NCBI GenBank assembly: GCA_015057305.1
Contig: SVES01000035.1
Location: 1-33,443, forward strand
Length of the DNA: 33,443 bases
Reading direction: 5' to 3'
DNA from: Pseudobutyrivibrio ruminis
Lineage (GTDB): Bacteria > Bacillota > Clostridia > Lachnospirales > Lachnospiraceae
A program made the translations under genes and the position numbers. Of this stretch, positions 8,307-17,400 are shown in pieces. The notes beneath the pieces were generated by a model that saw nothing but the letters and a program-made list of their open reading frames with translations, ran no database searches and was not told the origin of the DNA. How positions within the stretch are numbered: position 1 is the first letter of the stretch; each line of letters opens with the position of its first letter.

Positions 8307-9062
8307 TTATTTTACTTCCATCTTGCTAAAATATAAAATACTTAAAATTGTAAACAATATTGTATATACTATACCCACAATAGCTGCAAAAATCAAAGTA
8401 TCTTTTCCTACCACATCATAACGCAAATTCATTAAATTTGTTGTAATTAAAATCTTATGGATGTACATAAACTTTTCTGATATAAGATTAGAAAGCATTT
8501 GTAACACCAATCCTGATACAGTAAATAAGCCAGCGTATATAAGTGCAAATATGGTGTTGTTTTTTATAGCAAGGCTAAGCAAAGTTCCTATTGATATACC
8601 AGCTATCCATAAAGGTACTGCAGCTAGTAATCTTAGGGAAAAATCTTTAAGAATACTTATTGAAAAATCTTCACCTAATCCAAATAATATTGTGCTACTA
8701 CCTAAGAATACTGTTAGTATTATTAAAGCTGCAATGGCAGATAGAATGGTTGTAGCAATTATTTTGGATAGAATAATCTTATTTCTGGCAACCCCAAAGG
8801 ATACAATATTTTTCAGTGTTAAGTTTTTATTTTCTTCACTTGTTATCATGTCTACCATCATTATAACAAGAAATATGGGTACATTTATAACTTGAATGCC
8901 CATAGTCATTACTCCAACTAAACTCATGTGATCAGAAACTGCTGTTATCTTAATTATAATATTTAATAATAATCCTGCAATAGATATGAGTATGACAAAA
9001 TTCCAATAATACAGTCTGTTGAAGTTTCGATAAAGTTCAGCCTTAATATAATTAATCATCAT
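8307..9062 (-). CDS. ABC-2 type permease, lantibiotic/cationic peptide resistance type
   Basis: About 251 residues with six hydrophobic segments (for example WNFVILISIAGLLLNIIIKI, VINVPIFLVIMMVDMI, TILSAIAALIILTVFLG and a final AAIVGIVYTILFTILSIL). It resembles BcrB/SpaG-like permeases that move bacitracin or lantibiotics away from the membrane. The start is set at ATG 9062 because GGAGGGG precedes it; a TTG at 9074 gives a longer frame but without a site. Its start overlaps the stop of the ATPase gene (ATGATGATTAA), a sign of translational coupling. The function depends on the neighbouring ATPase, which is frameshifted as given here. Confidence 0.82.
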   Translation of the reverse strand: MMINYIKAELYRNFNRLYYWNFVILISIAGLLLNIIIKITAVSDHMSLVGVMTMGIQVINVPIFLVIMMVDMITSEENKNLTLKNIVSFGVARNKIILSKIIATTILSAIAALIILTVFLGSSTILFGLGEDFSISILKDFSLRLLAAVPLWIAGISIGTLLSLAIKNNTIFALIYAGLFTVSGLVLQMLSNLISEKFMYIHKILITTNLMNLRYDVVGKDTLIFAAIVGIVYTILFTILSILYFSKMEVK

Positions 9063-9976
9063 GATCCCCTCCAATTAAATCAATAAAATAATTTTCTAAA
9101 TTTATTCCTGTTTGATTGATGGAGGAGACCATTACACCGTTATTTATAAGGGTTTTAGTTACCATTTCTGGAGCATCAACATATTCATATAGTCTAATTT
9201 CATTATCGTTTAATACCTCATATTTATTTGTATTTAACCTTTTTTCAATTATAACAGTAGACTTTGCAGTATCACTTACCTTAAGCGATAGGAAACGTCT
9301 GCATTTTTCATTTAATTCTTTTGATGAAATTTGTTCTAATATCTTACCATTATGGATAAACCCATAAGTTATTGCTATTTGAGAAAGCTCCCCCAATATA
9401 TGGCTTGATATAATAATGGTAATATTTCTCTCCCTATTAAGCTTTAGTATCAGTTCTCTAAACTCTACAATGCCCGTAGGATCTAATCCATTAATTGGTT
9501 CATCTAGTATAAGAAAATCTGGGCTACCCATTATGGCAAAGGCTAAACCTAAACGCTGTTTCATGCCAAGGGAAAAATCTTTAAATTTTTTCCTCCCAGT
9601 ATCCTGAAGACCAACAATTTTGAGAACATCTTTAACAACCTTTTTATCTACAATTCCTTTTTGTATTCTGTAATACTCTAAATTTTCAGATGCAGACAAA
9701 TAGGGAAAAAAAACTTGGAGTTTCAATTATACAGCCTGTTCTCATTCTTGATTTATTTAGTCCATAAGTGGAGGTTTCCCCAAATAGTTCTATTTCTCCA
9801 CTTGTTGGTATTGTAAGTCCACTAATCATTCTAAGCAAAGTCGTTTTTCCTGCGCCATTTTTACCAATAAGTCCATATATATCTCCTTGTTTTACTTCGA
9901 TATTTGCATTATTAACTGCTAAATGGCTTTTATACTTTTTAGTTAAATTATTTGTTTTGAGTACTATATCTGCCAC
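9052..9976 (-). pseudogene. ABC transporter ATP-binding protein (BcrA-like), frameshifted in a homopolymer
   Basis: The N-terminal part (GTG start 9976, after GGAGGT) contains Walker A GLIGKNGAGKTTLLRM and reaches IETPSFF; then eight T (minus strand) shift the frame and it ends after about 96 codons. The rest continues in another frame from FPYLSASENLEYYRIQKGI with the signature SLGMKQRLGLAFAIMG, Walker B FLILDEPINGLD and the switch His in IIISSH. Removing one T (T8 to T7) gives IETPSFFPYLSASENLEYY, a seamless BcrA-type ATPase of about 307 residues. Either the gene is off, is slippage-variable, or the base is an assembly error. It overlaps the permease gene downstream and follows the response regulator by 87 bases. 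Confidence 0.85.
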
Positions 9977-10063
9977 TTAAGTTTACCTCCTTCATCTTGT
10001 TGATTCTATTCTAAAATAAAATCTACAAGATAATATAAAGAAAAACTTAAGAAAGTCTTAAGT
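9977..10063 (-). promoter_or_regulatory. Probable regulator-binding repeat upstream of the ABC operon
   Basis: Between the response regulator stop and the ATPase start the minus strand reads CTTAAGACTTTCTTAAG (about 10043-10059), two CTTAAG words with an 11-base period. OmpR-type regulators bind direct repeats with about this spacing. A TATATTATCTTG AT-rich region follows and could hold the -10. Inference: the regulator encoded just upstream controls the ABC genes from here. Confidence 0.5.
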
Positions 10064-10759
10064 TTATTCACTGATTTTAAATCCTATTCCCCATACTGTA
10101 CGTATATACTCCGTATCTGGATCTACTTTAGCTAATTTGGAGCGGAGATTACTTATATGCACATTAACTGTATTATCATCCCCTAAGAATTCATCGTTCC
10201 AAATTTTTTCGTATAAATTTGCCTTTGTAAAAACTTTGTTTGGATATAACATCAAAAGCTCTAATATTGCAAATTCCCTCGCTGTAAGAAAAATAGCTTG
10301 ATCTTTAATCTTAACTTCTATGGTATCTCTATTTAAAGTCAAATCTTTATATTTTAATATATTTTGTCTATCCTTTTTATTAGAAAATATCATATAGCGT
10401 CTTAACTGGGCTTCTACTCTTGCTAAAACTTCATTTACATCAAAGGGTTTGACGATAAAATCATCCGCCCCAAGTTTTAATACTTCTATTTTTGTATCCT
10501 GTTCTATTTTTGCAGAAATAACTATAATAGGCATGTTTTTAATTTTCCTTATTTGTGAAATAATTTCCTGGCCTACAATTCCTGGTAGCATTAAGTCTAA
10601 TAATACAAGTTGAAAATCATAGTGTTCAAGACATAGCATGGCTTCAGTTCCTGAATAAGCAGGTTTTACATTATATCCTTGTTTCTTAAGCATTGTACAT
10701 AATAGATTATTTATATCTATATCATCTTCAACAACTAATATATTTATAATCTCTCCCAT
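10064..10759 (-). CDS. OmpR-family response regulator of the peptide-resistance operon
   Basis: The 231-residue regulator has an N-terminal receiver with the acidic pair VVEDDID, the phosphoacceptor in LVLLDLMLPG (Asp near residue 57), and the conserved Lys in FIVKPFDVNE. The C-terminal winged helix includes LTAREFAILELLML and DDNTVNVHISNLRSKL, ending VWGIGFKI. ATG at 10759 follows an AGGAG site. It leads the gene set regulator - ATPase - permease - kinase on the minus strand and probably activates the ABC genes from the CTTAAG repeats just after its stop. Appears intact. Confidence 0.9.
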   Translation of the reverse strand: MGEIINILVVEDDIDINNLLCTMLKKQGYNVKPAYSGTEAMLCLEHYDFQLVLLDLMLPGIVGQEIISQIRKIKNMPIIVISAKIEQDTKIEVLKLGADDFIVKPFDVNEVLARVEAQLRRYMIFSNKKDRQNILKYKDLTLNRDTIEVKIKDQAIFLTAREFAILELLMLYPNKVFTKANLYEKIWNDEFLGDDNTVNVHISNLRSKLAKVDPDTEYIRTVWGIGFKISE

Positions 10760-11018
10760 ATCATCGACTCCTTTAGGATTTTAACGGTTTATAATCTTAA
10801 ATAAAAATTGATACTCTAAATCCTTATGCAAAATTGTACCAATGAAGTATCCAAAGTGCAACAATAATCATTCATTATAAGTATTCTCATTGAGAAATAC
10901 AATAGCTTTTTAGATATCTGATATCCTTTAAACTTTTAAATCCATTGAGTATAAACCTATTGGACTCGTTACATAATTTGAGATAGTGGAATGTTGTTCA
11001 CTTCAAATCTTACTCTCT
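10760..11018. other. Intergenic region between bceB-fusion stop and response regulator
   Basis: About 260 AT-rich bases. It should hold the promoter of the response regulator, and perhaps a terminator for the bceAB-hydrolase operon, but I see no strong hairpin with a U tract and no clear box pair. Confidence 0.35.
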
Positions 11019-14000
11019 TTACTTTATAAATTCAACCTCTGGATATAGTGTTGATGGTGAATCCAATAATGGTTGAGGGATATCTTTTAAATGAAGATCA
11101 AAGAATGATGCTATATAGTTTCTCTGCGCCTCAAACACTTGATCAGGGTCAGCAGTACCGATACTTTGTTGAATTACCCTTGGCGAAATACTTAACTTTC
11201 TATTAAGTTGCGGAAAAAGAATCTGATAATCAGTAAAGGTATAATGTGCTCCATTGGGTATGGCAAGGTCCAATTTCCATCCAGTTGAATTCTTCCAGAA
11301 AGAATTTCTATCCTTTGCAGTGAGATGGGAATCTACTTCTCCATCATCATTATAACCTGAGTTCATAAGCATAAATGGACGGTTTAAACCATACTCAGCT
11401 ACAGGAAGCAGATAATCAGGCATATATCCCAAGCTACCATCCATATCTATACCTGCATCTACCCTATCATCTTCATACATAACTTGTGCAGAAGTTGCGC
11501 CACCAGCGGAATGTCCAAATATACCTACCTTCGTAAGATTTAATACTTTATCAAGACCCGTAGGCAATCTCCTCTGTTCATAATCAGGGTTTTTACCATC
11601 CTGTATTGCAGCAAGCTGATCTAGTACATATTTCATATCATCAACTCTTACATCCATCATCTTAAGCACGGTCTCTGCGTTCATGTCTTTTAATTTCCCA
11701 GTTTCAACACGTCCATCTGGAAATTCAACTGCAGAAGTTTCATATGTGTGGTCTACTGTAACCACTACGTAGCCTCTGCTTGCTAAATCTTCCACTACTG
11801 CAGTACCAAAATTTCTTGGAACTGTACCTCCTGGAGAATATAAGATTACCGGCCACCCTTCATCGCTGTTTGCAACTAGTGCATTAACCCATGCATTTGT
11901 AACTATGCCGGATAAGTCAATTTGTCCAGGATCTAATCCAATAGTTGTAACAGTGTTTTCATCATAATGTTTAGCTGCTCCAGGTTTCATATACAATGCT
12001 TTTTCTTCGCTCTCTCTCTGTGCAGGATACCAGATACTTATCATAAGTTCCCTTACTTTATCCTTCACCCAAGGATCAACTCGTGTATCATCTACCAAGT
12101 GTATTTCAGTAGTACCTATCTCATACTGACCTGTTGGTTTTGGAAGTTCCAAAATAATCTTCTGGTCGGTATAAGGTTCTTCTTTCTCTACTGGTGGAGT
12201 AGTCCAAAGCAATGTTCCAACCAGTGCGATCATAAAGATCAAGACTAAAGCAACTAGTGCCCTAACTACTGGGAGAGATTTACCATTAACTATCTTAGTA
12301 GATGAGTTAACTGTAATTCCAAAATAAATTGCATATATAAAGCTAAATATAATTACACATAAAACTATAGACTGAATCAAATTTACTCCTGCCAAATTAC
12401 TAAAAAATCGTTTCAGAAAATTTATAATTGCTATATAATGTGCCACACCTATAACTAATGGTAAACCAAATATAAATACATTTTGTTTAAGTATGGACAT
12501 GCTAATATCTCTATTGCTTACCCCTATTTTACTAAGAATCTCGTATCGTGATTTATCTGAAGTCACTTCAGATAGTTGTTTAAAGTAAATTATGCTGCCC
12601 GTTGCCATAATAAATACTAATCCAAGAAACCCTAATATAAACACATTAAAAGCTGCTCCTTCTATACCTAGCCTATATTCTGTATAAAATGTAGATAACT
12701 TGGATTCTGGCGTCTTGATTTCTGCCAGTGCATTTGTAGTTTTCTTCGTAGTCTTTTGATCCTCTACAACATATCCAACATAGTCTACCGTTGTACTTTG
12801 TGCTTTGAATTTACCATAATCCTCATCATTTACTACAATCATCACATCAGGATAGCTCCAATTGATTACTCTCTCAACTGTCATATCTTCAAACTCAAGA
12901 GTTATATCTTCCTTAGGAAGATTAAGAGTAATAGTCTCACCCTTATAATCAGATGATTCATAGTCCGTATACATTGGTCTTATTGCAATTGCTTTTCCAT
13001 TTTCAATACTAGGTAGAGCAGTTAATCCTAAAATATTTGCAACCTTATTATATTGACCTACAGAGATTATCTTCACAGGGTTCTCATCAGCATTTGCTTC
13101 TCTTTCTGATAGTATCTTTGAACTTGAAGCTTCTCCTTTGCTTTTAATTACGGAGATTGTCGTTTGAGCAATAACAGGATGCTCTTCATCTCCTTGGATT
13201 ATATTATCTACACTCCCATTAAAGGTTTCACCCTGAGAAATATACATATAACTAAAGGGTGTTGCCAATCGAGAGTTTTGTTCAAAACCATAGTACATTC
13301 CAACACCAACGCTGACGGCAGATAATGCAACTGCAGATAATAATGATATTACACTTAAGATTCTGGAATTATCTTTAATTCGATAAACTAGATTAGATGT
13401 AATTATTAAGTTCATTCCATTATAGTAGCTTTTCCTGTTGCGCTTTTTCATTTTAAGCAGCAGAACCACCGCTGAAGAGAACAGTAATATAGTTCCTAAT
13501 ATTATTCCTACAAGGCTTATGCTAATATTTTTAAGGACTTCTTGATTATCCGAAAACCTTTGAAATGCGAACCAATAGCCTAAGATTAAAGAGAGCACAG
13601 CCAGTATGCCAGATATAACAGATGCCTTAGGTTCCTGTTCTCCAACCTGTTCTGCTCTAAACAGTTCAATCAGTTTAAATTTATAAATCAATCTATATCC
13701 TTGAATAGACGTAAGCAAAATAATAGCTATAAATACAATGGTTGTATTTATAACAGCCTTAAGAGAAAATACCATGCCTACATCTATTACTATTCCAAGG
13801 AGTCTAACTAAAATCATGCTGAATAATCTAGACAAAAATGTCCCTACTGCAATTCCTATTATTAATACTATAATACCCATAATAAAGTTTTCATAAAATA
13901 GCATTCTACCTATAGTTTTTTTCTGTAAACCAAGAAGGGAATACAATCCTACTTCTTTTTTTCGTTTTCTTGCAAAAGTTCTATTTGAATACAGTATAAA

Positions 14001-14219
14001 TACACTTACAAATAGTATAAGTATAACAGACGCCACCATAAAAATTGACTCCATTGCCTCTGAGGATTCTATACCCCTTGCTATTTCTGTACTATACTGC
14101 AGAGAAACGAAGGTATAATAAATAACTACACTAAAAAGCATAGAGATAAAATAAATAAGGTAGCTTTTAAAATTTCCTTTCATATTTTTCTTCACTACAT
14201 CAAATAATGTCACTTGCAC
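11019..14219 (-). CDS. BceB-type ABC permease fused to a PAF-acetylhydrolase-like alpha/beta hydrolase
   Basis: A single uninterrupted 1066-residue frame. Residues 1-648 are a full BceB-like FtsX permease: about ten membrane segments (near 18-40, 58-78, 108-130, 155-175, 202-220, 232-256, 285-310, 521-545, 580-602, 616-640) with the large external domain at about 311-520. BceB proteins normally end here. An additional membrane segment follows (about 650-671, VALVLIFMIALVGTLLW), then a hydrolase of about 385 residues resembling platelet-activating-factor acetylhydrolase/dienelactone-hydrolase proteins: ELMISIWYPAQ, oxyanion loop LYSPGG (793-798), nucleophile GHSAGG (Ser904), Asp927 in GIDMDG, and His992 in GAHYTFTDY. 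The Ser-to-Asp distance of 23 matches the human plasma enzyme. Positive residues before the extra segment predict the hydrolase outside the membrane. GTG start overlaps bceA by 20 bases. Substrate unknown; antibiotic or lipid ester hydrolysis is inference. Confidence 0.9.
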   Translation of the reverse strand: MQVTLFDVVKKNMKGNFKSYLIYFISMLFSVVIYYTFVSLQYSTEIARGIESSEAMESIFMVASVILILFVSVFILYSNRTFARKRKKEVGLYSLLGLQKKTIGRMLFYENFIMGIIVLIIGIAVGTFLSRLFSMILVRLLGIVIDVGMVFSLKAVINTTIVFIAIILLTSIQGYRLIYKFKLIELFRAEQVGEQEPKASVISGILAVLSLILGYWFAFQRFSDNQEVLKNISISLVGIILGTILLFSSAVVLLLKMKKRNRKSYYNGMNLIITSNLVYRIKDNSRILSVISLLSAVALSAVSVGVGMYYGFEQNSRLATPFSYMYISQGETFNGSVDNIIQGDEEHPVIAQTTISVIKSKGEASSSKILSEREANADENPVKIISVGQYNKVANILGLTALPSIENGKAIAIRPMYTDYESSDYKGETITLNLPKEDITLEFEDMTVERVINWSYPDVMIVVNDEDYGKFKAQSTTVDYVGYVVEDQKTTKKTTNALAEIKTPESKLSTFYTEYRLGIEGAAFNVFILGFLGLVFIMATGSIIYFKQLSEVTSDKSRYEILSKIGVSNRDISMSILKQNVFIFGLPLVIGVAHYIAIINFLKRFFSNLAGVNLIQSIVLCVIIFSFIYAIYFGITVNSSTKIVNGKSLPVVRALVALVLIFMIALVGTLLWTTPPVEKEEPYTDQKIILELPKPTGQYEIGTTEIHLVDDTRVDPWVKDKVRELMISIWYPAQRESEEKALYMKPGAAKHYDENTVTTIGLDPGQIDLSGIVTNAWVNALVANSDEGWPVILYSPGGTVPRNFGTAVVEDLASRGYVVVTVDHTYETSAVEFPDGRVETGKLKDMNAETVLKMMDVRVDDMKYVLDQLAAIQDGKNPDYEQRRLPTGLDKVLNLTKVGIFGHSAGGATSAQVMYEDDRVDAGIDMDGSLGYMPDYLLPVAEYGLNRPFMLMNSGYNDDGEVDSHLTAKDRNSFWKNSTGWKLDLAIPNGAHYTFTDYQILFPQLNRKLSISPRVIQQSIGTADPDQVFEAQRNYIASFFDLHLKDIPQPLLDSPSTLYPEVEFIK

Positions 14220-14967
14220 TTCCCCCTAACATATTTAAAACATCCAATATTTTTTTAAAAAAGTCTTTTCGGGATGTATTTCCCTTAACAAGCTCTGTAA
14301 ATATATTTCCATCTTTTATAAAAAGCACCCTCTTACAATAGCTTGCTGCAAAGGCATCATGAGTTACCATAAAAATTGTTGCCTTATCTTGTTCATTAAG
14401 TGATTTTAAACTTTCCAAAAGATCCGCAGCGGACTTTGAATCTAATGCTCCCGTTGGCTCATCAGCTAATATTAATCTTGGATTTGATATTATAGCACGT
14501 GATGCCGCCGTACGCTGTTTTTGTCCCCCTGAAATTTGATAAGGATACTTTTCAAGTATAGGGCGAATACCAAACTTATCTGCAATTTCATCAACTCTGC
14601 GTTCCAGCTCTGATACATGCATTTTAGCTATTGCCAAAGGAAGCAGAATATTCTCCTTCACAGTCAATGTATCTAATAAATTATAATCCTGAAAGATGAA
14701 GCCCAATTTATTCCGTCTAAAAGCAGACAATTGTTCCTCATTCATATTCAATATATTCTCTCCATCTATCACGATATGGCCAGAGGTTGGCTGATCTATT
14801 GTAGCTAAAATATTTAAAAGAGTTGTTTTCCCTGATCCGGAAGGACCCATGATTCCAACAAATTCTCCTTCCTGAACGTTCAAGTCAATTCCATGCAAAA
14901 CAGGAAAAACAGTTTCCTTTAGACCATACACTTTTTTGATCTTTCTTGCTTCTACAACTGTTTTCAT
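14200..14967 (-). CDS. bceA: ABC transporter ATP-binding protein, BceA type
   Basis: The 255-residue ATPase of the MacB/LolD/BceA group has Walker A MGPSGSGKTTLLNIL (near residue 40), Q loop FIFQDYNLLD, signature ISGGQKQRTAASRA, Walker B LILADEPTGALD, and the switch His in FMVTHD. Start ATG follows GGAGG. It overlaps the permease-hydrolase gene by 20 bases and should power it. Together with the divergent regulator/kinase pair it forms a Bce-type module, which removes antimicrobial peptides such as bacitracin from their lipid targets and reports transport activity to the kinase. Confidence 0.92.
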   Translation of the reverse strand: MKTVVEARKIKKVYGLKETVFPVLHGIDLNVQEGEFVGIMGPSGSGKTTLLNILATIDQPTSGHIVIDGENILNMNEEQLSAFRRNKLGFIFQDYNLLDTLTVKENILLPLAIAKMHVSELERRVDEIADKFGIRPILEKYPYQISGGQKQRTAASRAIISNPRLILADEPTGALDSKSAADLLESLKSLNEQDKATIFMVTHDAFAASYCKRVLFIKDGNIFTELVKGNTSRKDFFKKILDVLNMLGGSASDII

Positions 14968-15017
14968 ATATTAAATTCCTCCATTTAAGTAATTTCTAAT
15001 CCTGTTTTAATATTAGC

Positions 15018-15046
15018 ATTATAAAATCAAATAATCCCTTTATTAA
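15018..15046 (-). promoter_or_regulatory. Promoter of bceA-bceB/hydrolase operon
   Basis: On the minus strand TTAATA (15041-15046) and a perfect TATAAT (15018-15023) are separated by exactly 17 bases, about 50 bases before the bceA start. The weak -35 suits an activated promoter. A CCTTAC word (15047-15052) directly abuts the -35 box. Confidence 0.7.
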
Positions 15047-15102
15047 CCTTACGATTTAAAAGCTCAACCTTACAATTTTGTAAGCTATTTCTAAAGCCTT
15101 AC
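15047..15102. promoter_or_regulatory. Candidate BceR operators between divergent promoters
   Basis: Three CCTTAC words start at 15047, 15068 and 15097. The second forms an inverted repeat, CTTACAA-TT-TTGTAAG (15069-15084). They lie between the bceA promoter and the bceR promoter, with the first abutting one -35 box and the third overlapping the other. BceR-type regulators bind inverted repeats upstream of bceAB promoters, so these are good candidates; the binding itself is inference. Confidence 0.55.
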
Positions 15103-15126
15103 ATTTTTCAGAAAAAAAGGTATAAT
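15098..15126 (+). promoter_or_regulatory. Promoter of bceR-bceS
   Basis: CTTACA (15098-15103), 17-base spacer, TATAAT (15121-15126), about 50 bases before the bceR ATG. A GGAGG site (about 15163-15167) precedes the start. The -35 box overlaps a CCTTAC word, so autoregulation is plausible. Confidence 0.65.
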
Positions 15127-15175
15127 AGATTCAAACAGTATTTTAAAGCAACTCTCAACCATTGGAGGAATAGAG

Positions 15176-15847
15176 ATGAAGATAATGATTGTAGAGGACG
15201 AACCTATTATTAGAGACATGATTGGAGAAAGCATAAGAAAATGGGGATATGAAACTATAATTTTAGATGACTTTAGCCAGGTGCTTGAAATATTTCTAAA
15301 GGAAAATCCCCATCTTGTATTAATGGATATAAATCTACCTGTTTACGATGGATTCTACTGGTGCAATAAAATCAGAGACATTTCAAAAGTACCTATTATA
15401 TTTATTTCATCTCGTAATACACCTATGGACATGGTCATGTCCATGAATATGGGTGGAGATGATTTTATTCAGAAACCCTTCTATGAGGAAGTTCTGATAG
15501 CTAAAATAAAGGCTCTACTTCGCAGGACATACTCATATACTGAAACAGTTGCTACAATAATTGAACATGATGGAATTATACTAAACCTTAATAATGGAGA
15601 TGTTTTTTATGGAGATAAAAAGGCGGAACTTACAAAAAACGAATTTAAAATTCTAAATATACTTATGCAAAACAAGGGAACGGTAGTAAGCCGTGAAAAA
15701 ATCATGCGCAGCCTTTGGGAGGATGAAAGTTTTGTAGATGATAATACTCTGACAGTTAATATTGCTCGTATACGCAAGAAGCTAGCTGAACTAGGCAAAG
15801 AGAACTATATTACTACTATGAAGGGAGAAGGCTATATAATAAGATGA
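15176..15847 (+). CDS. bceR: Response regulator, BceR type
   Basis: The 223-residue OmpR-family regulator has receiver residues IVEDEPIIRD, phosphoacceptor Asp in LVLMDINLPVYDG, and the Lys in FIQKPFYEEV. The MDINLPVYDGFYWC stretch is characteristic of BceR-like regulators. The C-terminal winged helix contains LTKNEFKILNIL and VDDNTLTVNIARIRKKL. It is divergent from bceA and overlaps bceS by four bases (ATGA). It probably activates the bceA promoter, and its own, when antimicrobial peptide transport is demanded. Confidence 0.92.
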   Translation: MKIMIVEDEPIIRDMIGESIRKWGYETIILDDFSQVLEIFLKENPHLVLMDINLPVYDGFYWCNKIRDISKVPIIFISSRNTPMDMVMSMNMGGDDFIQKPFYEEVLIAKIKALLRRTYSYTETVATIIEHDGIILNLNNGDVFYGDKKAELTKNEFKILNILMQNKGTVVSREKIMRSLWEDESFVDDNTLTVNIARIRKKLAELGKENYITTMKGEGYIIR

Positions 15848-16869
15848 AATTTTTAAAATATGTAGAAGATAAACGTTACTTTTTGATATTATTCATAATA
15901 ATGATGTCCTTTGTAACACTTATGATGATGGTCAGTTCTAATAAAGAGCAACTTGTAGGCAATATTATATATACAAACTTAGGTTGCATATTTCTAGCAT
16001 CGATCTATATTATTACAGGTTATTTTTATCATAACTCTTTTTATAAACAGCTTAATGAATTGATTAATAGTGATGAAAAAGAAATATTGGAAGCAGCTCC
16101 TCAGCCACAGAACTATGAGCAGGAGCTATATATGGAACTGTTAAAAAAAGTCCATAGTAGTTATATGGATAATATTGAAAAGCTTTATAATGAGAAAAAA
16201 GAACATCAAGACTTTATTATGTCATGGATTCATGAGGTAAAACTTCCTATTACGGCAAGCTTTATGCTTATGAGAAATAGTGCTGATAAAACAGTAGATT
16301 ACCTCGTAGATAAGTTTGAAGATGAATTACACAAAATAGAAAATTATGTGGAACAGGCATTGTATTATTCTCGTATCGACTCCTTTTCAAAGGACTATTT
16401 TATTACAGAAATATCATTGAATAAGGTCATTCGAGAAAGTATAAAAAAGCATTCCAAGTTGTTTATAAATAAACGGATTACCTTCACAATATGGGATGAA
16501 GAGCAATTTGTACAAAGTGATAGCAAATGGCTTAGCTTTATAATTGATCAGATTATATCAAATTCTTTAAAGTATACAAATGATGGCGGCTCTATCTCTT
16601 TTATATTTGAAGAGGATAGTAAAGAAAAACTACTTCGAATTAAGGACACTGGAATTGGTATCAAACCTGAGGACATCAACCGTGTATTTGAGAAAGGGTT
16701 TACAGGCTCAACTGGAAGAAATTACTCCAAGTCTACCGGAATGGGGCTTTATCTTGCCAAACAAATGGTTTTAAAGCTAGGACATAATATATCAATTCAA
16801 TCTGAAGAAGGAAAATACACAATGGTTAATATTCACTTTCCTAAATCTGACAACTATTATCTATTATAA
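15844..16869 (+). CDS. bceS: Intramembrane-sensing histidine kinase, BceS type
   Basis: The 341-residue kinase has two closely spaced N-terminal membrane segments (about 12-30 and 41-60) with only a very short external loop, as in BceS kinases that do not bind peptide but follow the BceAB transporter. The phosphoacceptor box is MSWIHEVKLPITASF, the N box IISNSLKYT, and the G boxes DTGIGI and STGMGLYLAKQMV. Start overlaps the bceR stop. It completes a full Bce module with the unusual permease-hydrolase fusion. Intact. Confidence 0.92.
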   Translation: MKFLKYVEDKRYFLILFIIMMSFVTLMMMVSSNKEQLVGNIIYTNLGCIFLASIYIITGYFYHNSFYKQLNELINSDEKEILEAAPQPQNYEQELYMELLKKVHSSYMDNIEKLYNEKKEHQDFIMSWIHEVKLPITASFMLMRNSADKTVDYLVDKFEDELHKIENYVEQALYYSRIDSFSKDYFITEISLNKVIRESIKKHSKLFINKRITFTIWDEEQFVQSDSKWLSFIIDQIISNSLKYTNDGGSISFIFEEDSKEKLLRIKDTGIGIKPEDINRVFEKGFTGSTGRNYSKSTGMGLYLAKQMVLKLGHNISIQSEEGKYTMVNIHFPKSDNYYLL

Positions 16870-16905
16870 TTTTGTCTATAACTATCAAAAGCAGCTGATA
16901 AAGAA

Positions 16906-16960
16906 GCTCTAAAAACGGCTTGTTAAACCATCTTTAGAGCCTCATTCTCTTATCTTCTTT
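16906..16960 (+). terminator. Possible terminator after bceS
   Basis: GCTCTAAA (16906-16913) pairs with TTTAGAGC (16933-16940) across a 19-base loop, followed by a T-rich CTCATTCTCTTATCTTCTTT stretch. The stem is short but it is well placed, about 40 bases after the bceS stop. Confidence 0.45.
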
Positions 16961-17400
16961 CCATCAGTACTACCATTACTTTATTCCTATATAATTTTGC
17001 AATACACTCTAAGGAACTCCTATAAGCCATATAGTAGACCCCTCTATTATCAGTGAACTTCTTGCATCCCCTACTCCACGTAAAATACCAACTAGTATAA
17101 CCATTCCTAAAAAATGAACAATAAATACGAAAGAAATTATATAGAGCATTATTAAAGTACTGCTCCTTACTTCATTAGAAACATTAAACGAATCTAATAT
17201 AAGGGAGATGTTAATGCCAAACTCAATCCTAAAATTATACTAACAAATATAGAAACTACTATAAACATATTACTTACAGGATTGCATATTTGAACAGCAG
17301 CTGTAAATCCTGTACCCATGGGGCCATAAACAATTGAATAAACAATGCTGGCCATTGCCCAAAATAAATCATTTAATAAAATCGGCAGAATAATCCTATA
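16960..17400 (-). pseudogene. Degraded MATE-family multidrug efflux transporter fragment
   Basis: Translation of the minus strand gives separated but recognisable MATE-like stretches: LLNDLFWAMASIVYSIVYGP, then AAVQICNPVSNMFIVVSIF, and further on GILRGVGDARSSLIIEGST followed by WLIGVP. These match the second-half region of MATE transporters (…VYSxxYGxMGTxxxAAVQICNT… and …GILRxGGD…). Stop codons and frame changes break it, and neither end of the gene is present. It is a decayed remnant, not a functional pump. The 17401-17634 stretch beyond it has a short minus-strand open run (YVCKTCNTKYGKENEAYEII) that I do not recognise. Confidence 0.65.

Noticed and set aside
15047..15102. Possible CRISPR-like or tandem array from the three CCTTAC words
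   Set aside because: Only six bases are shared and the spacing is uneven (21 and 29 bases); operators fit better.
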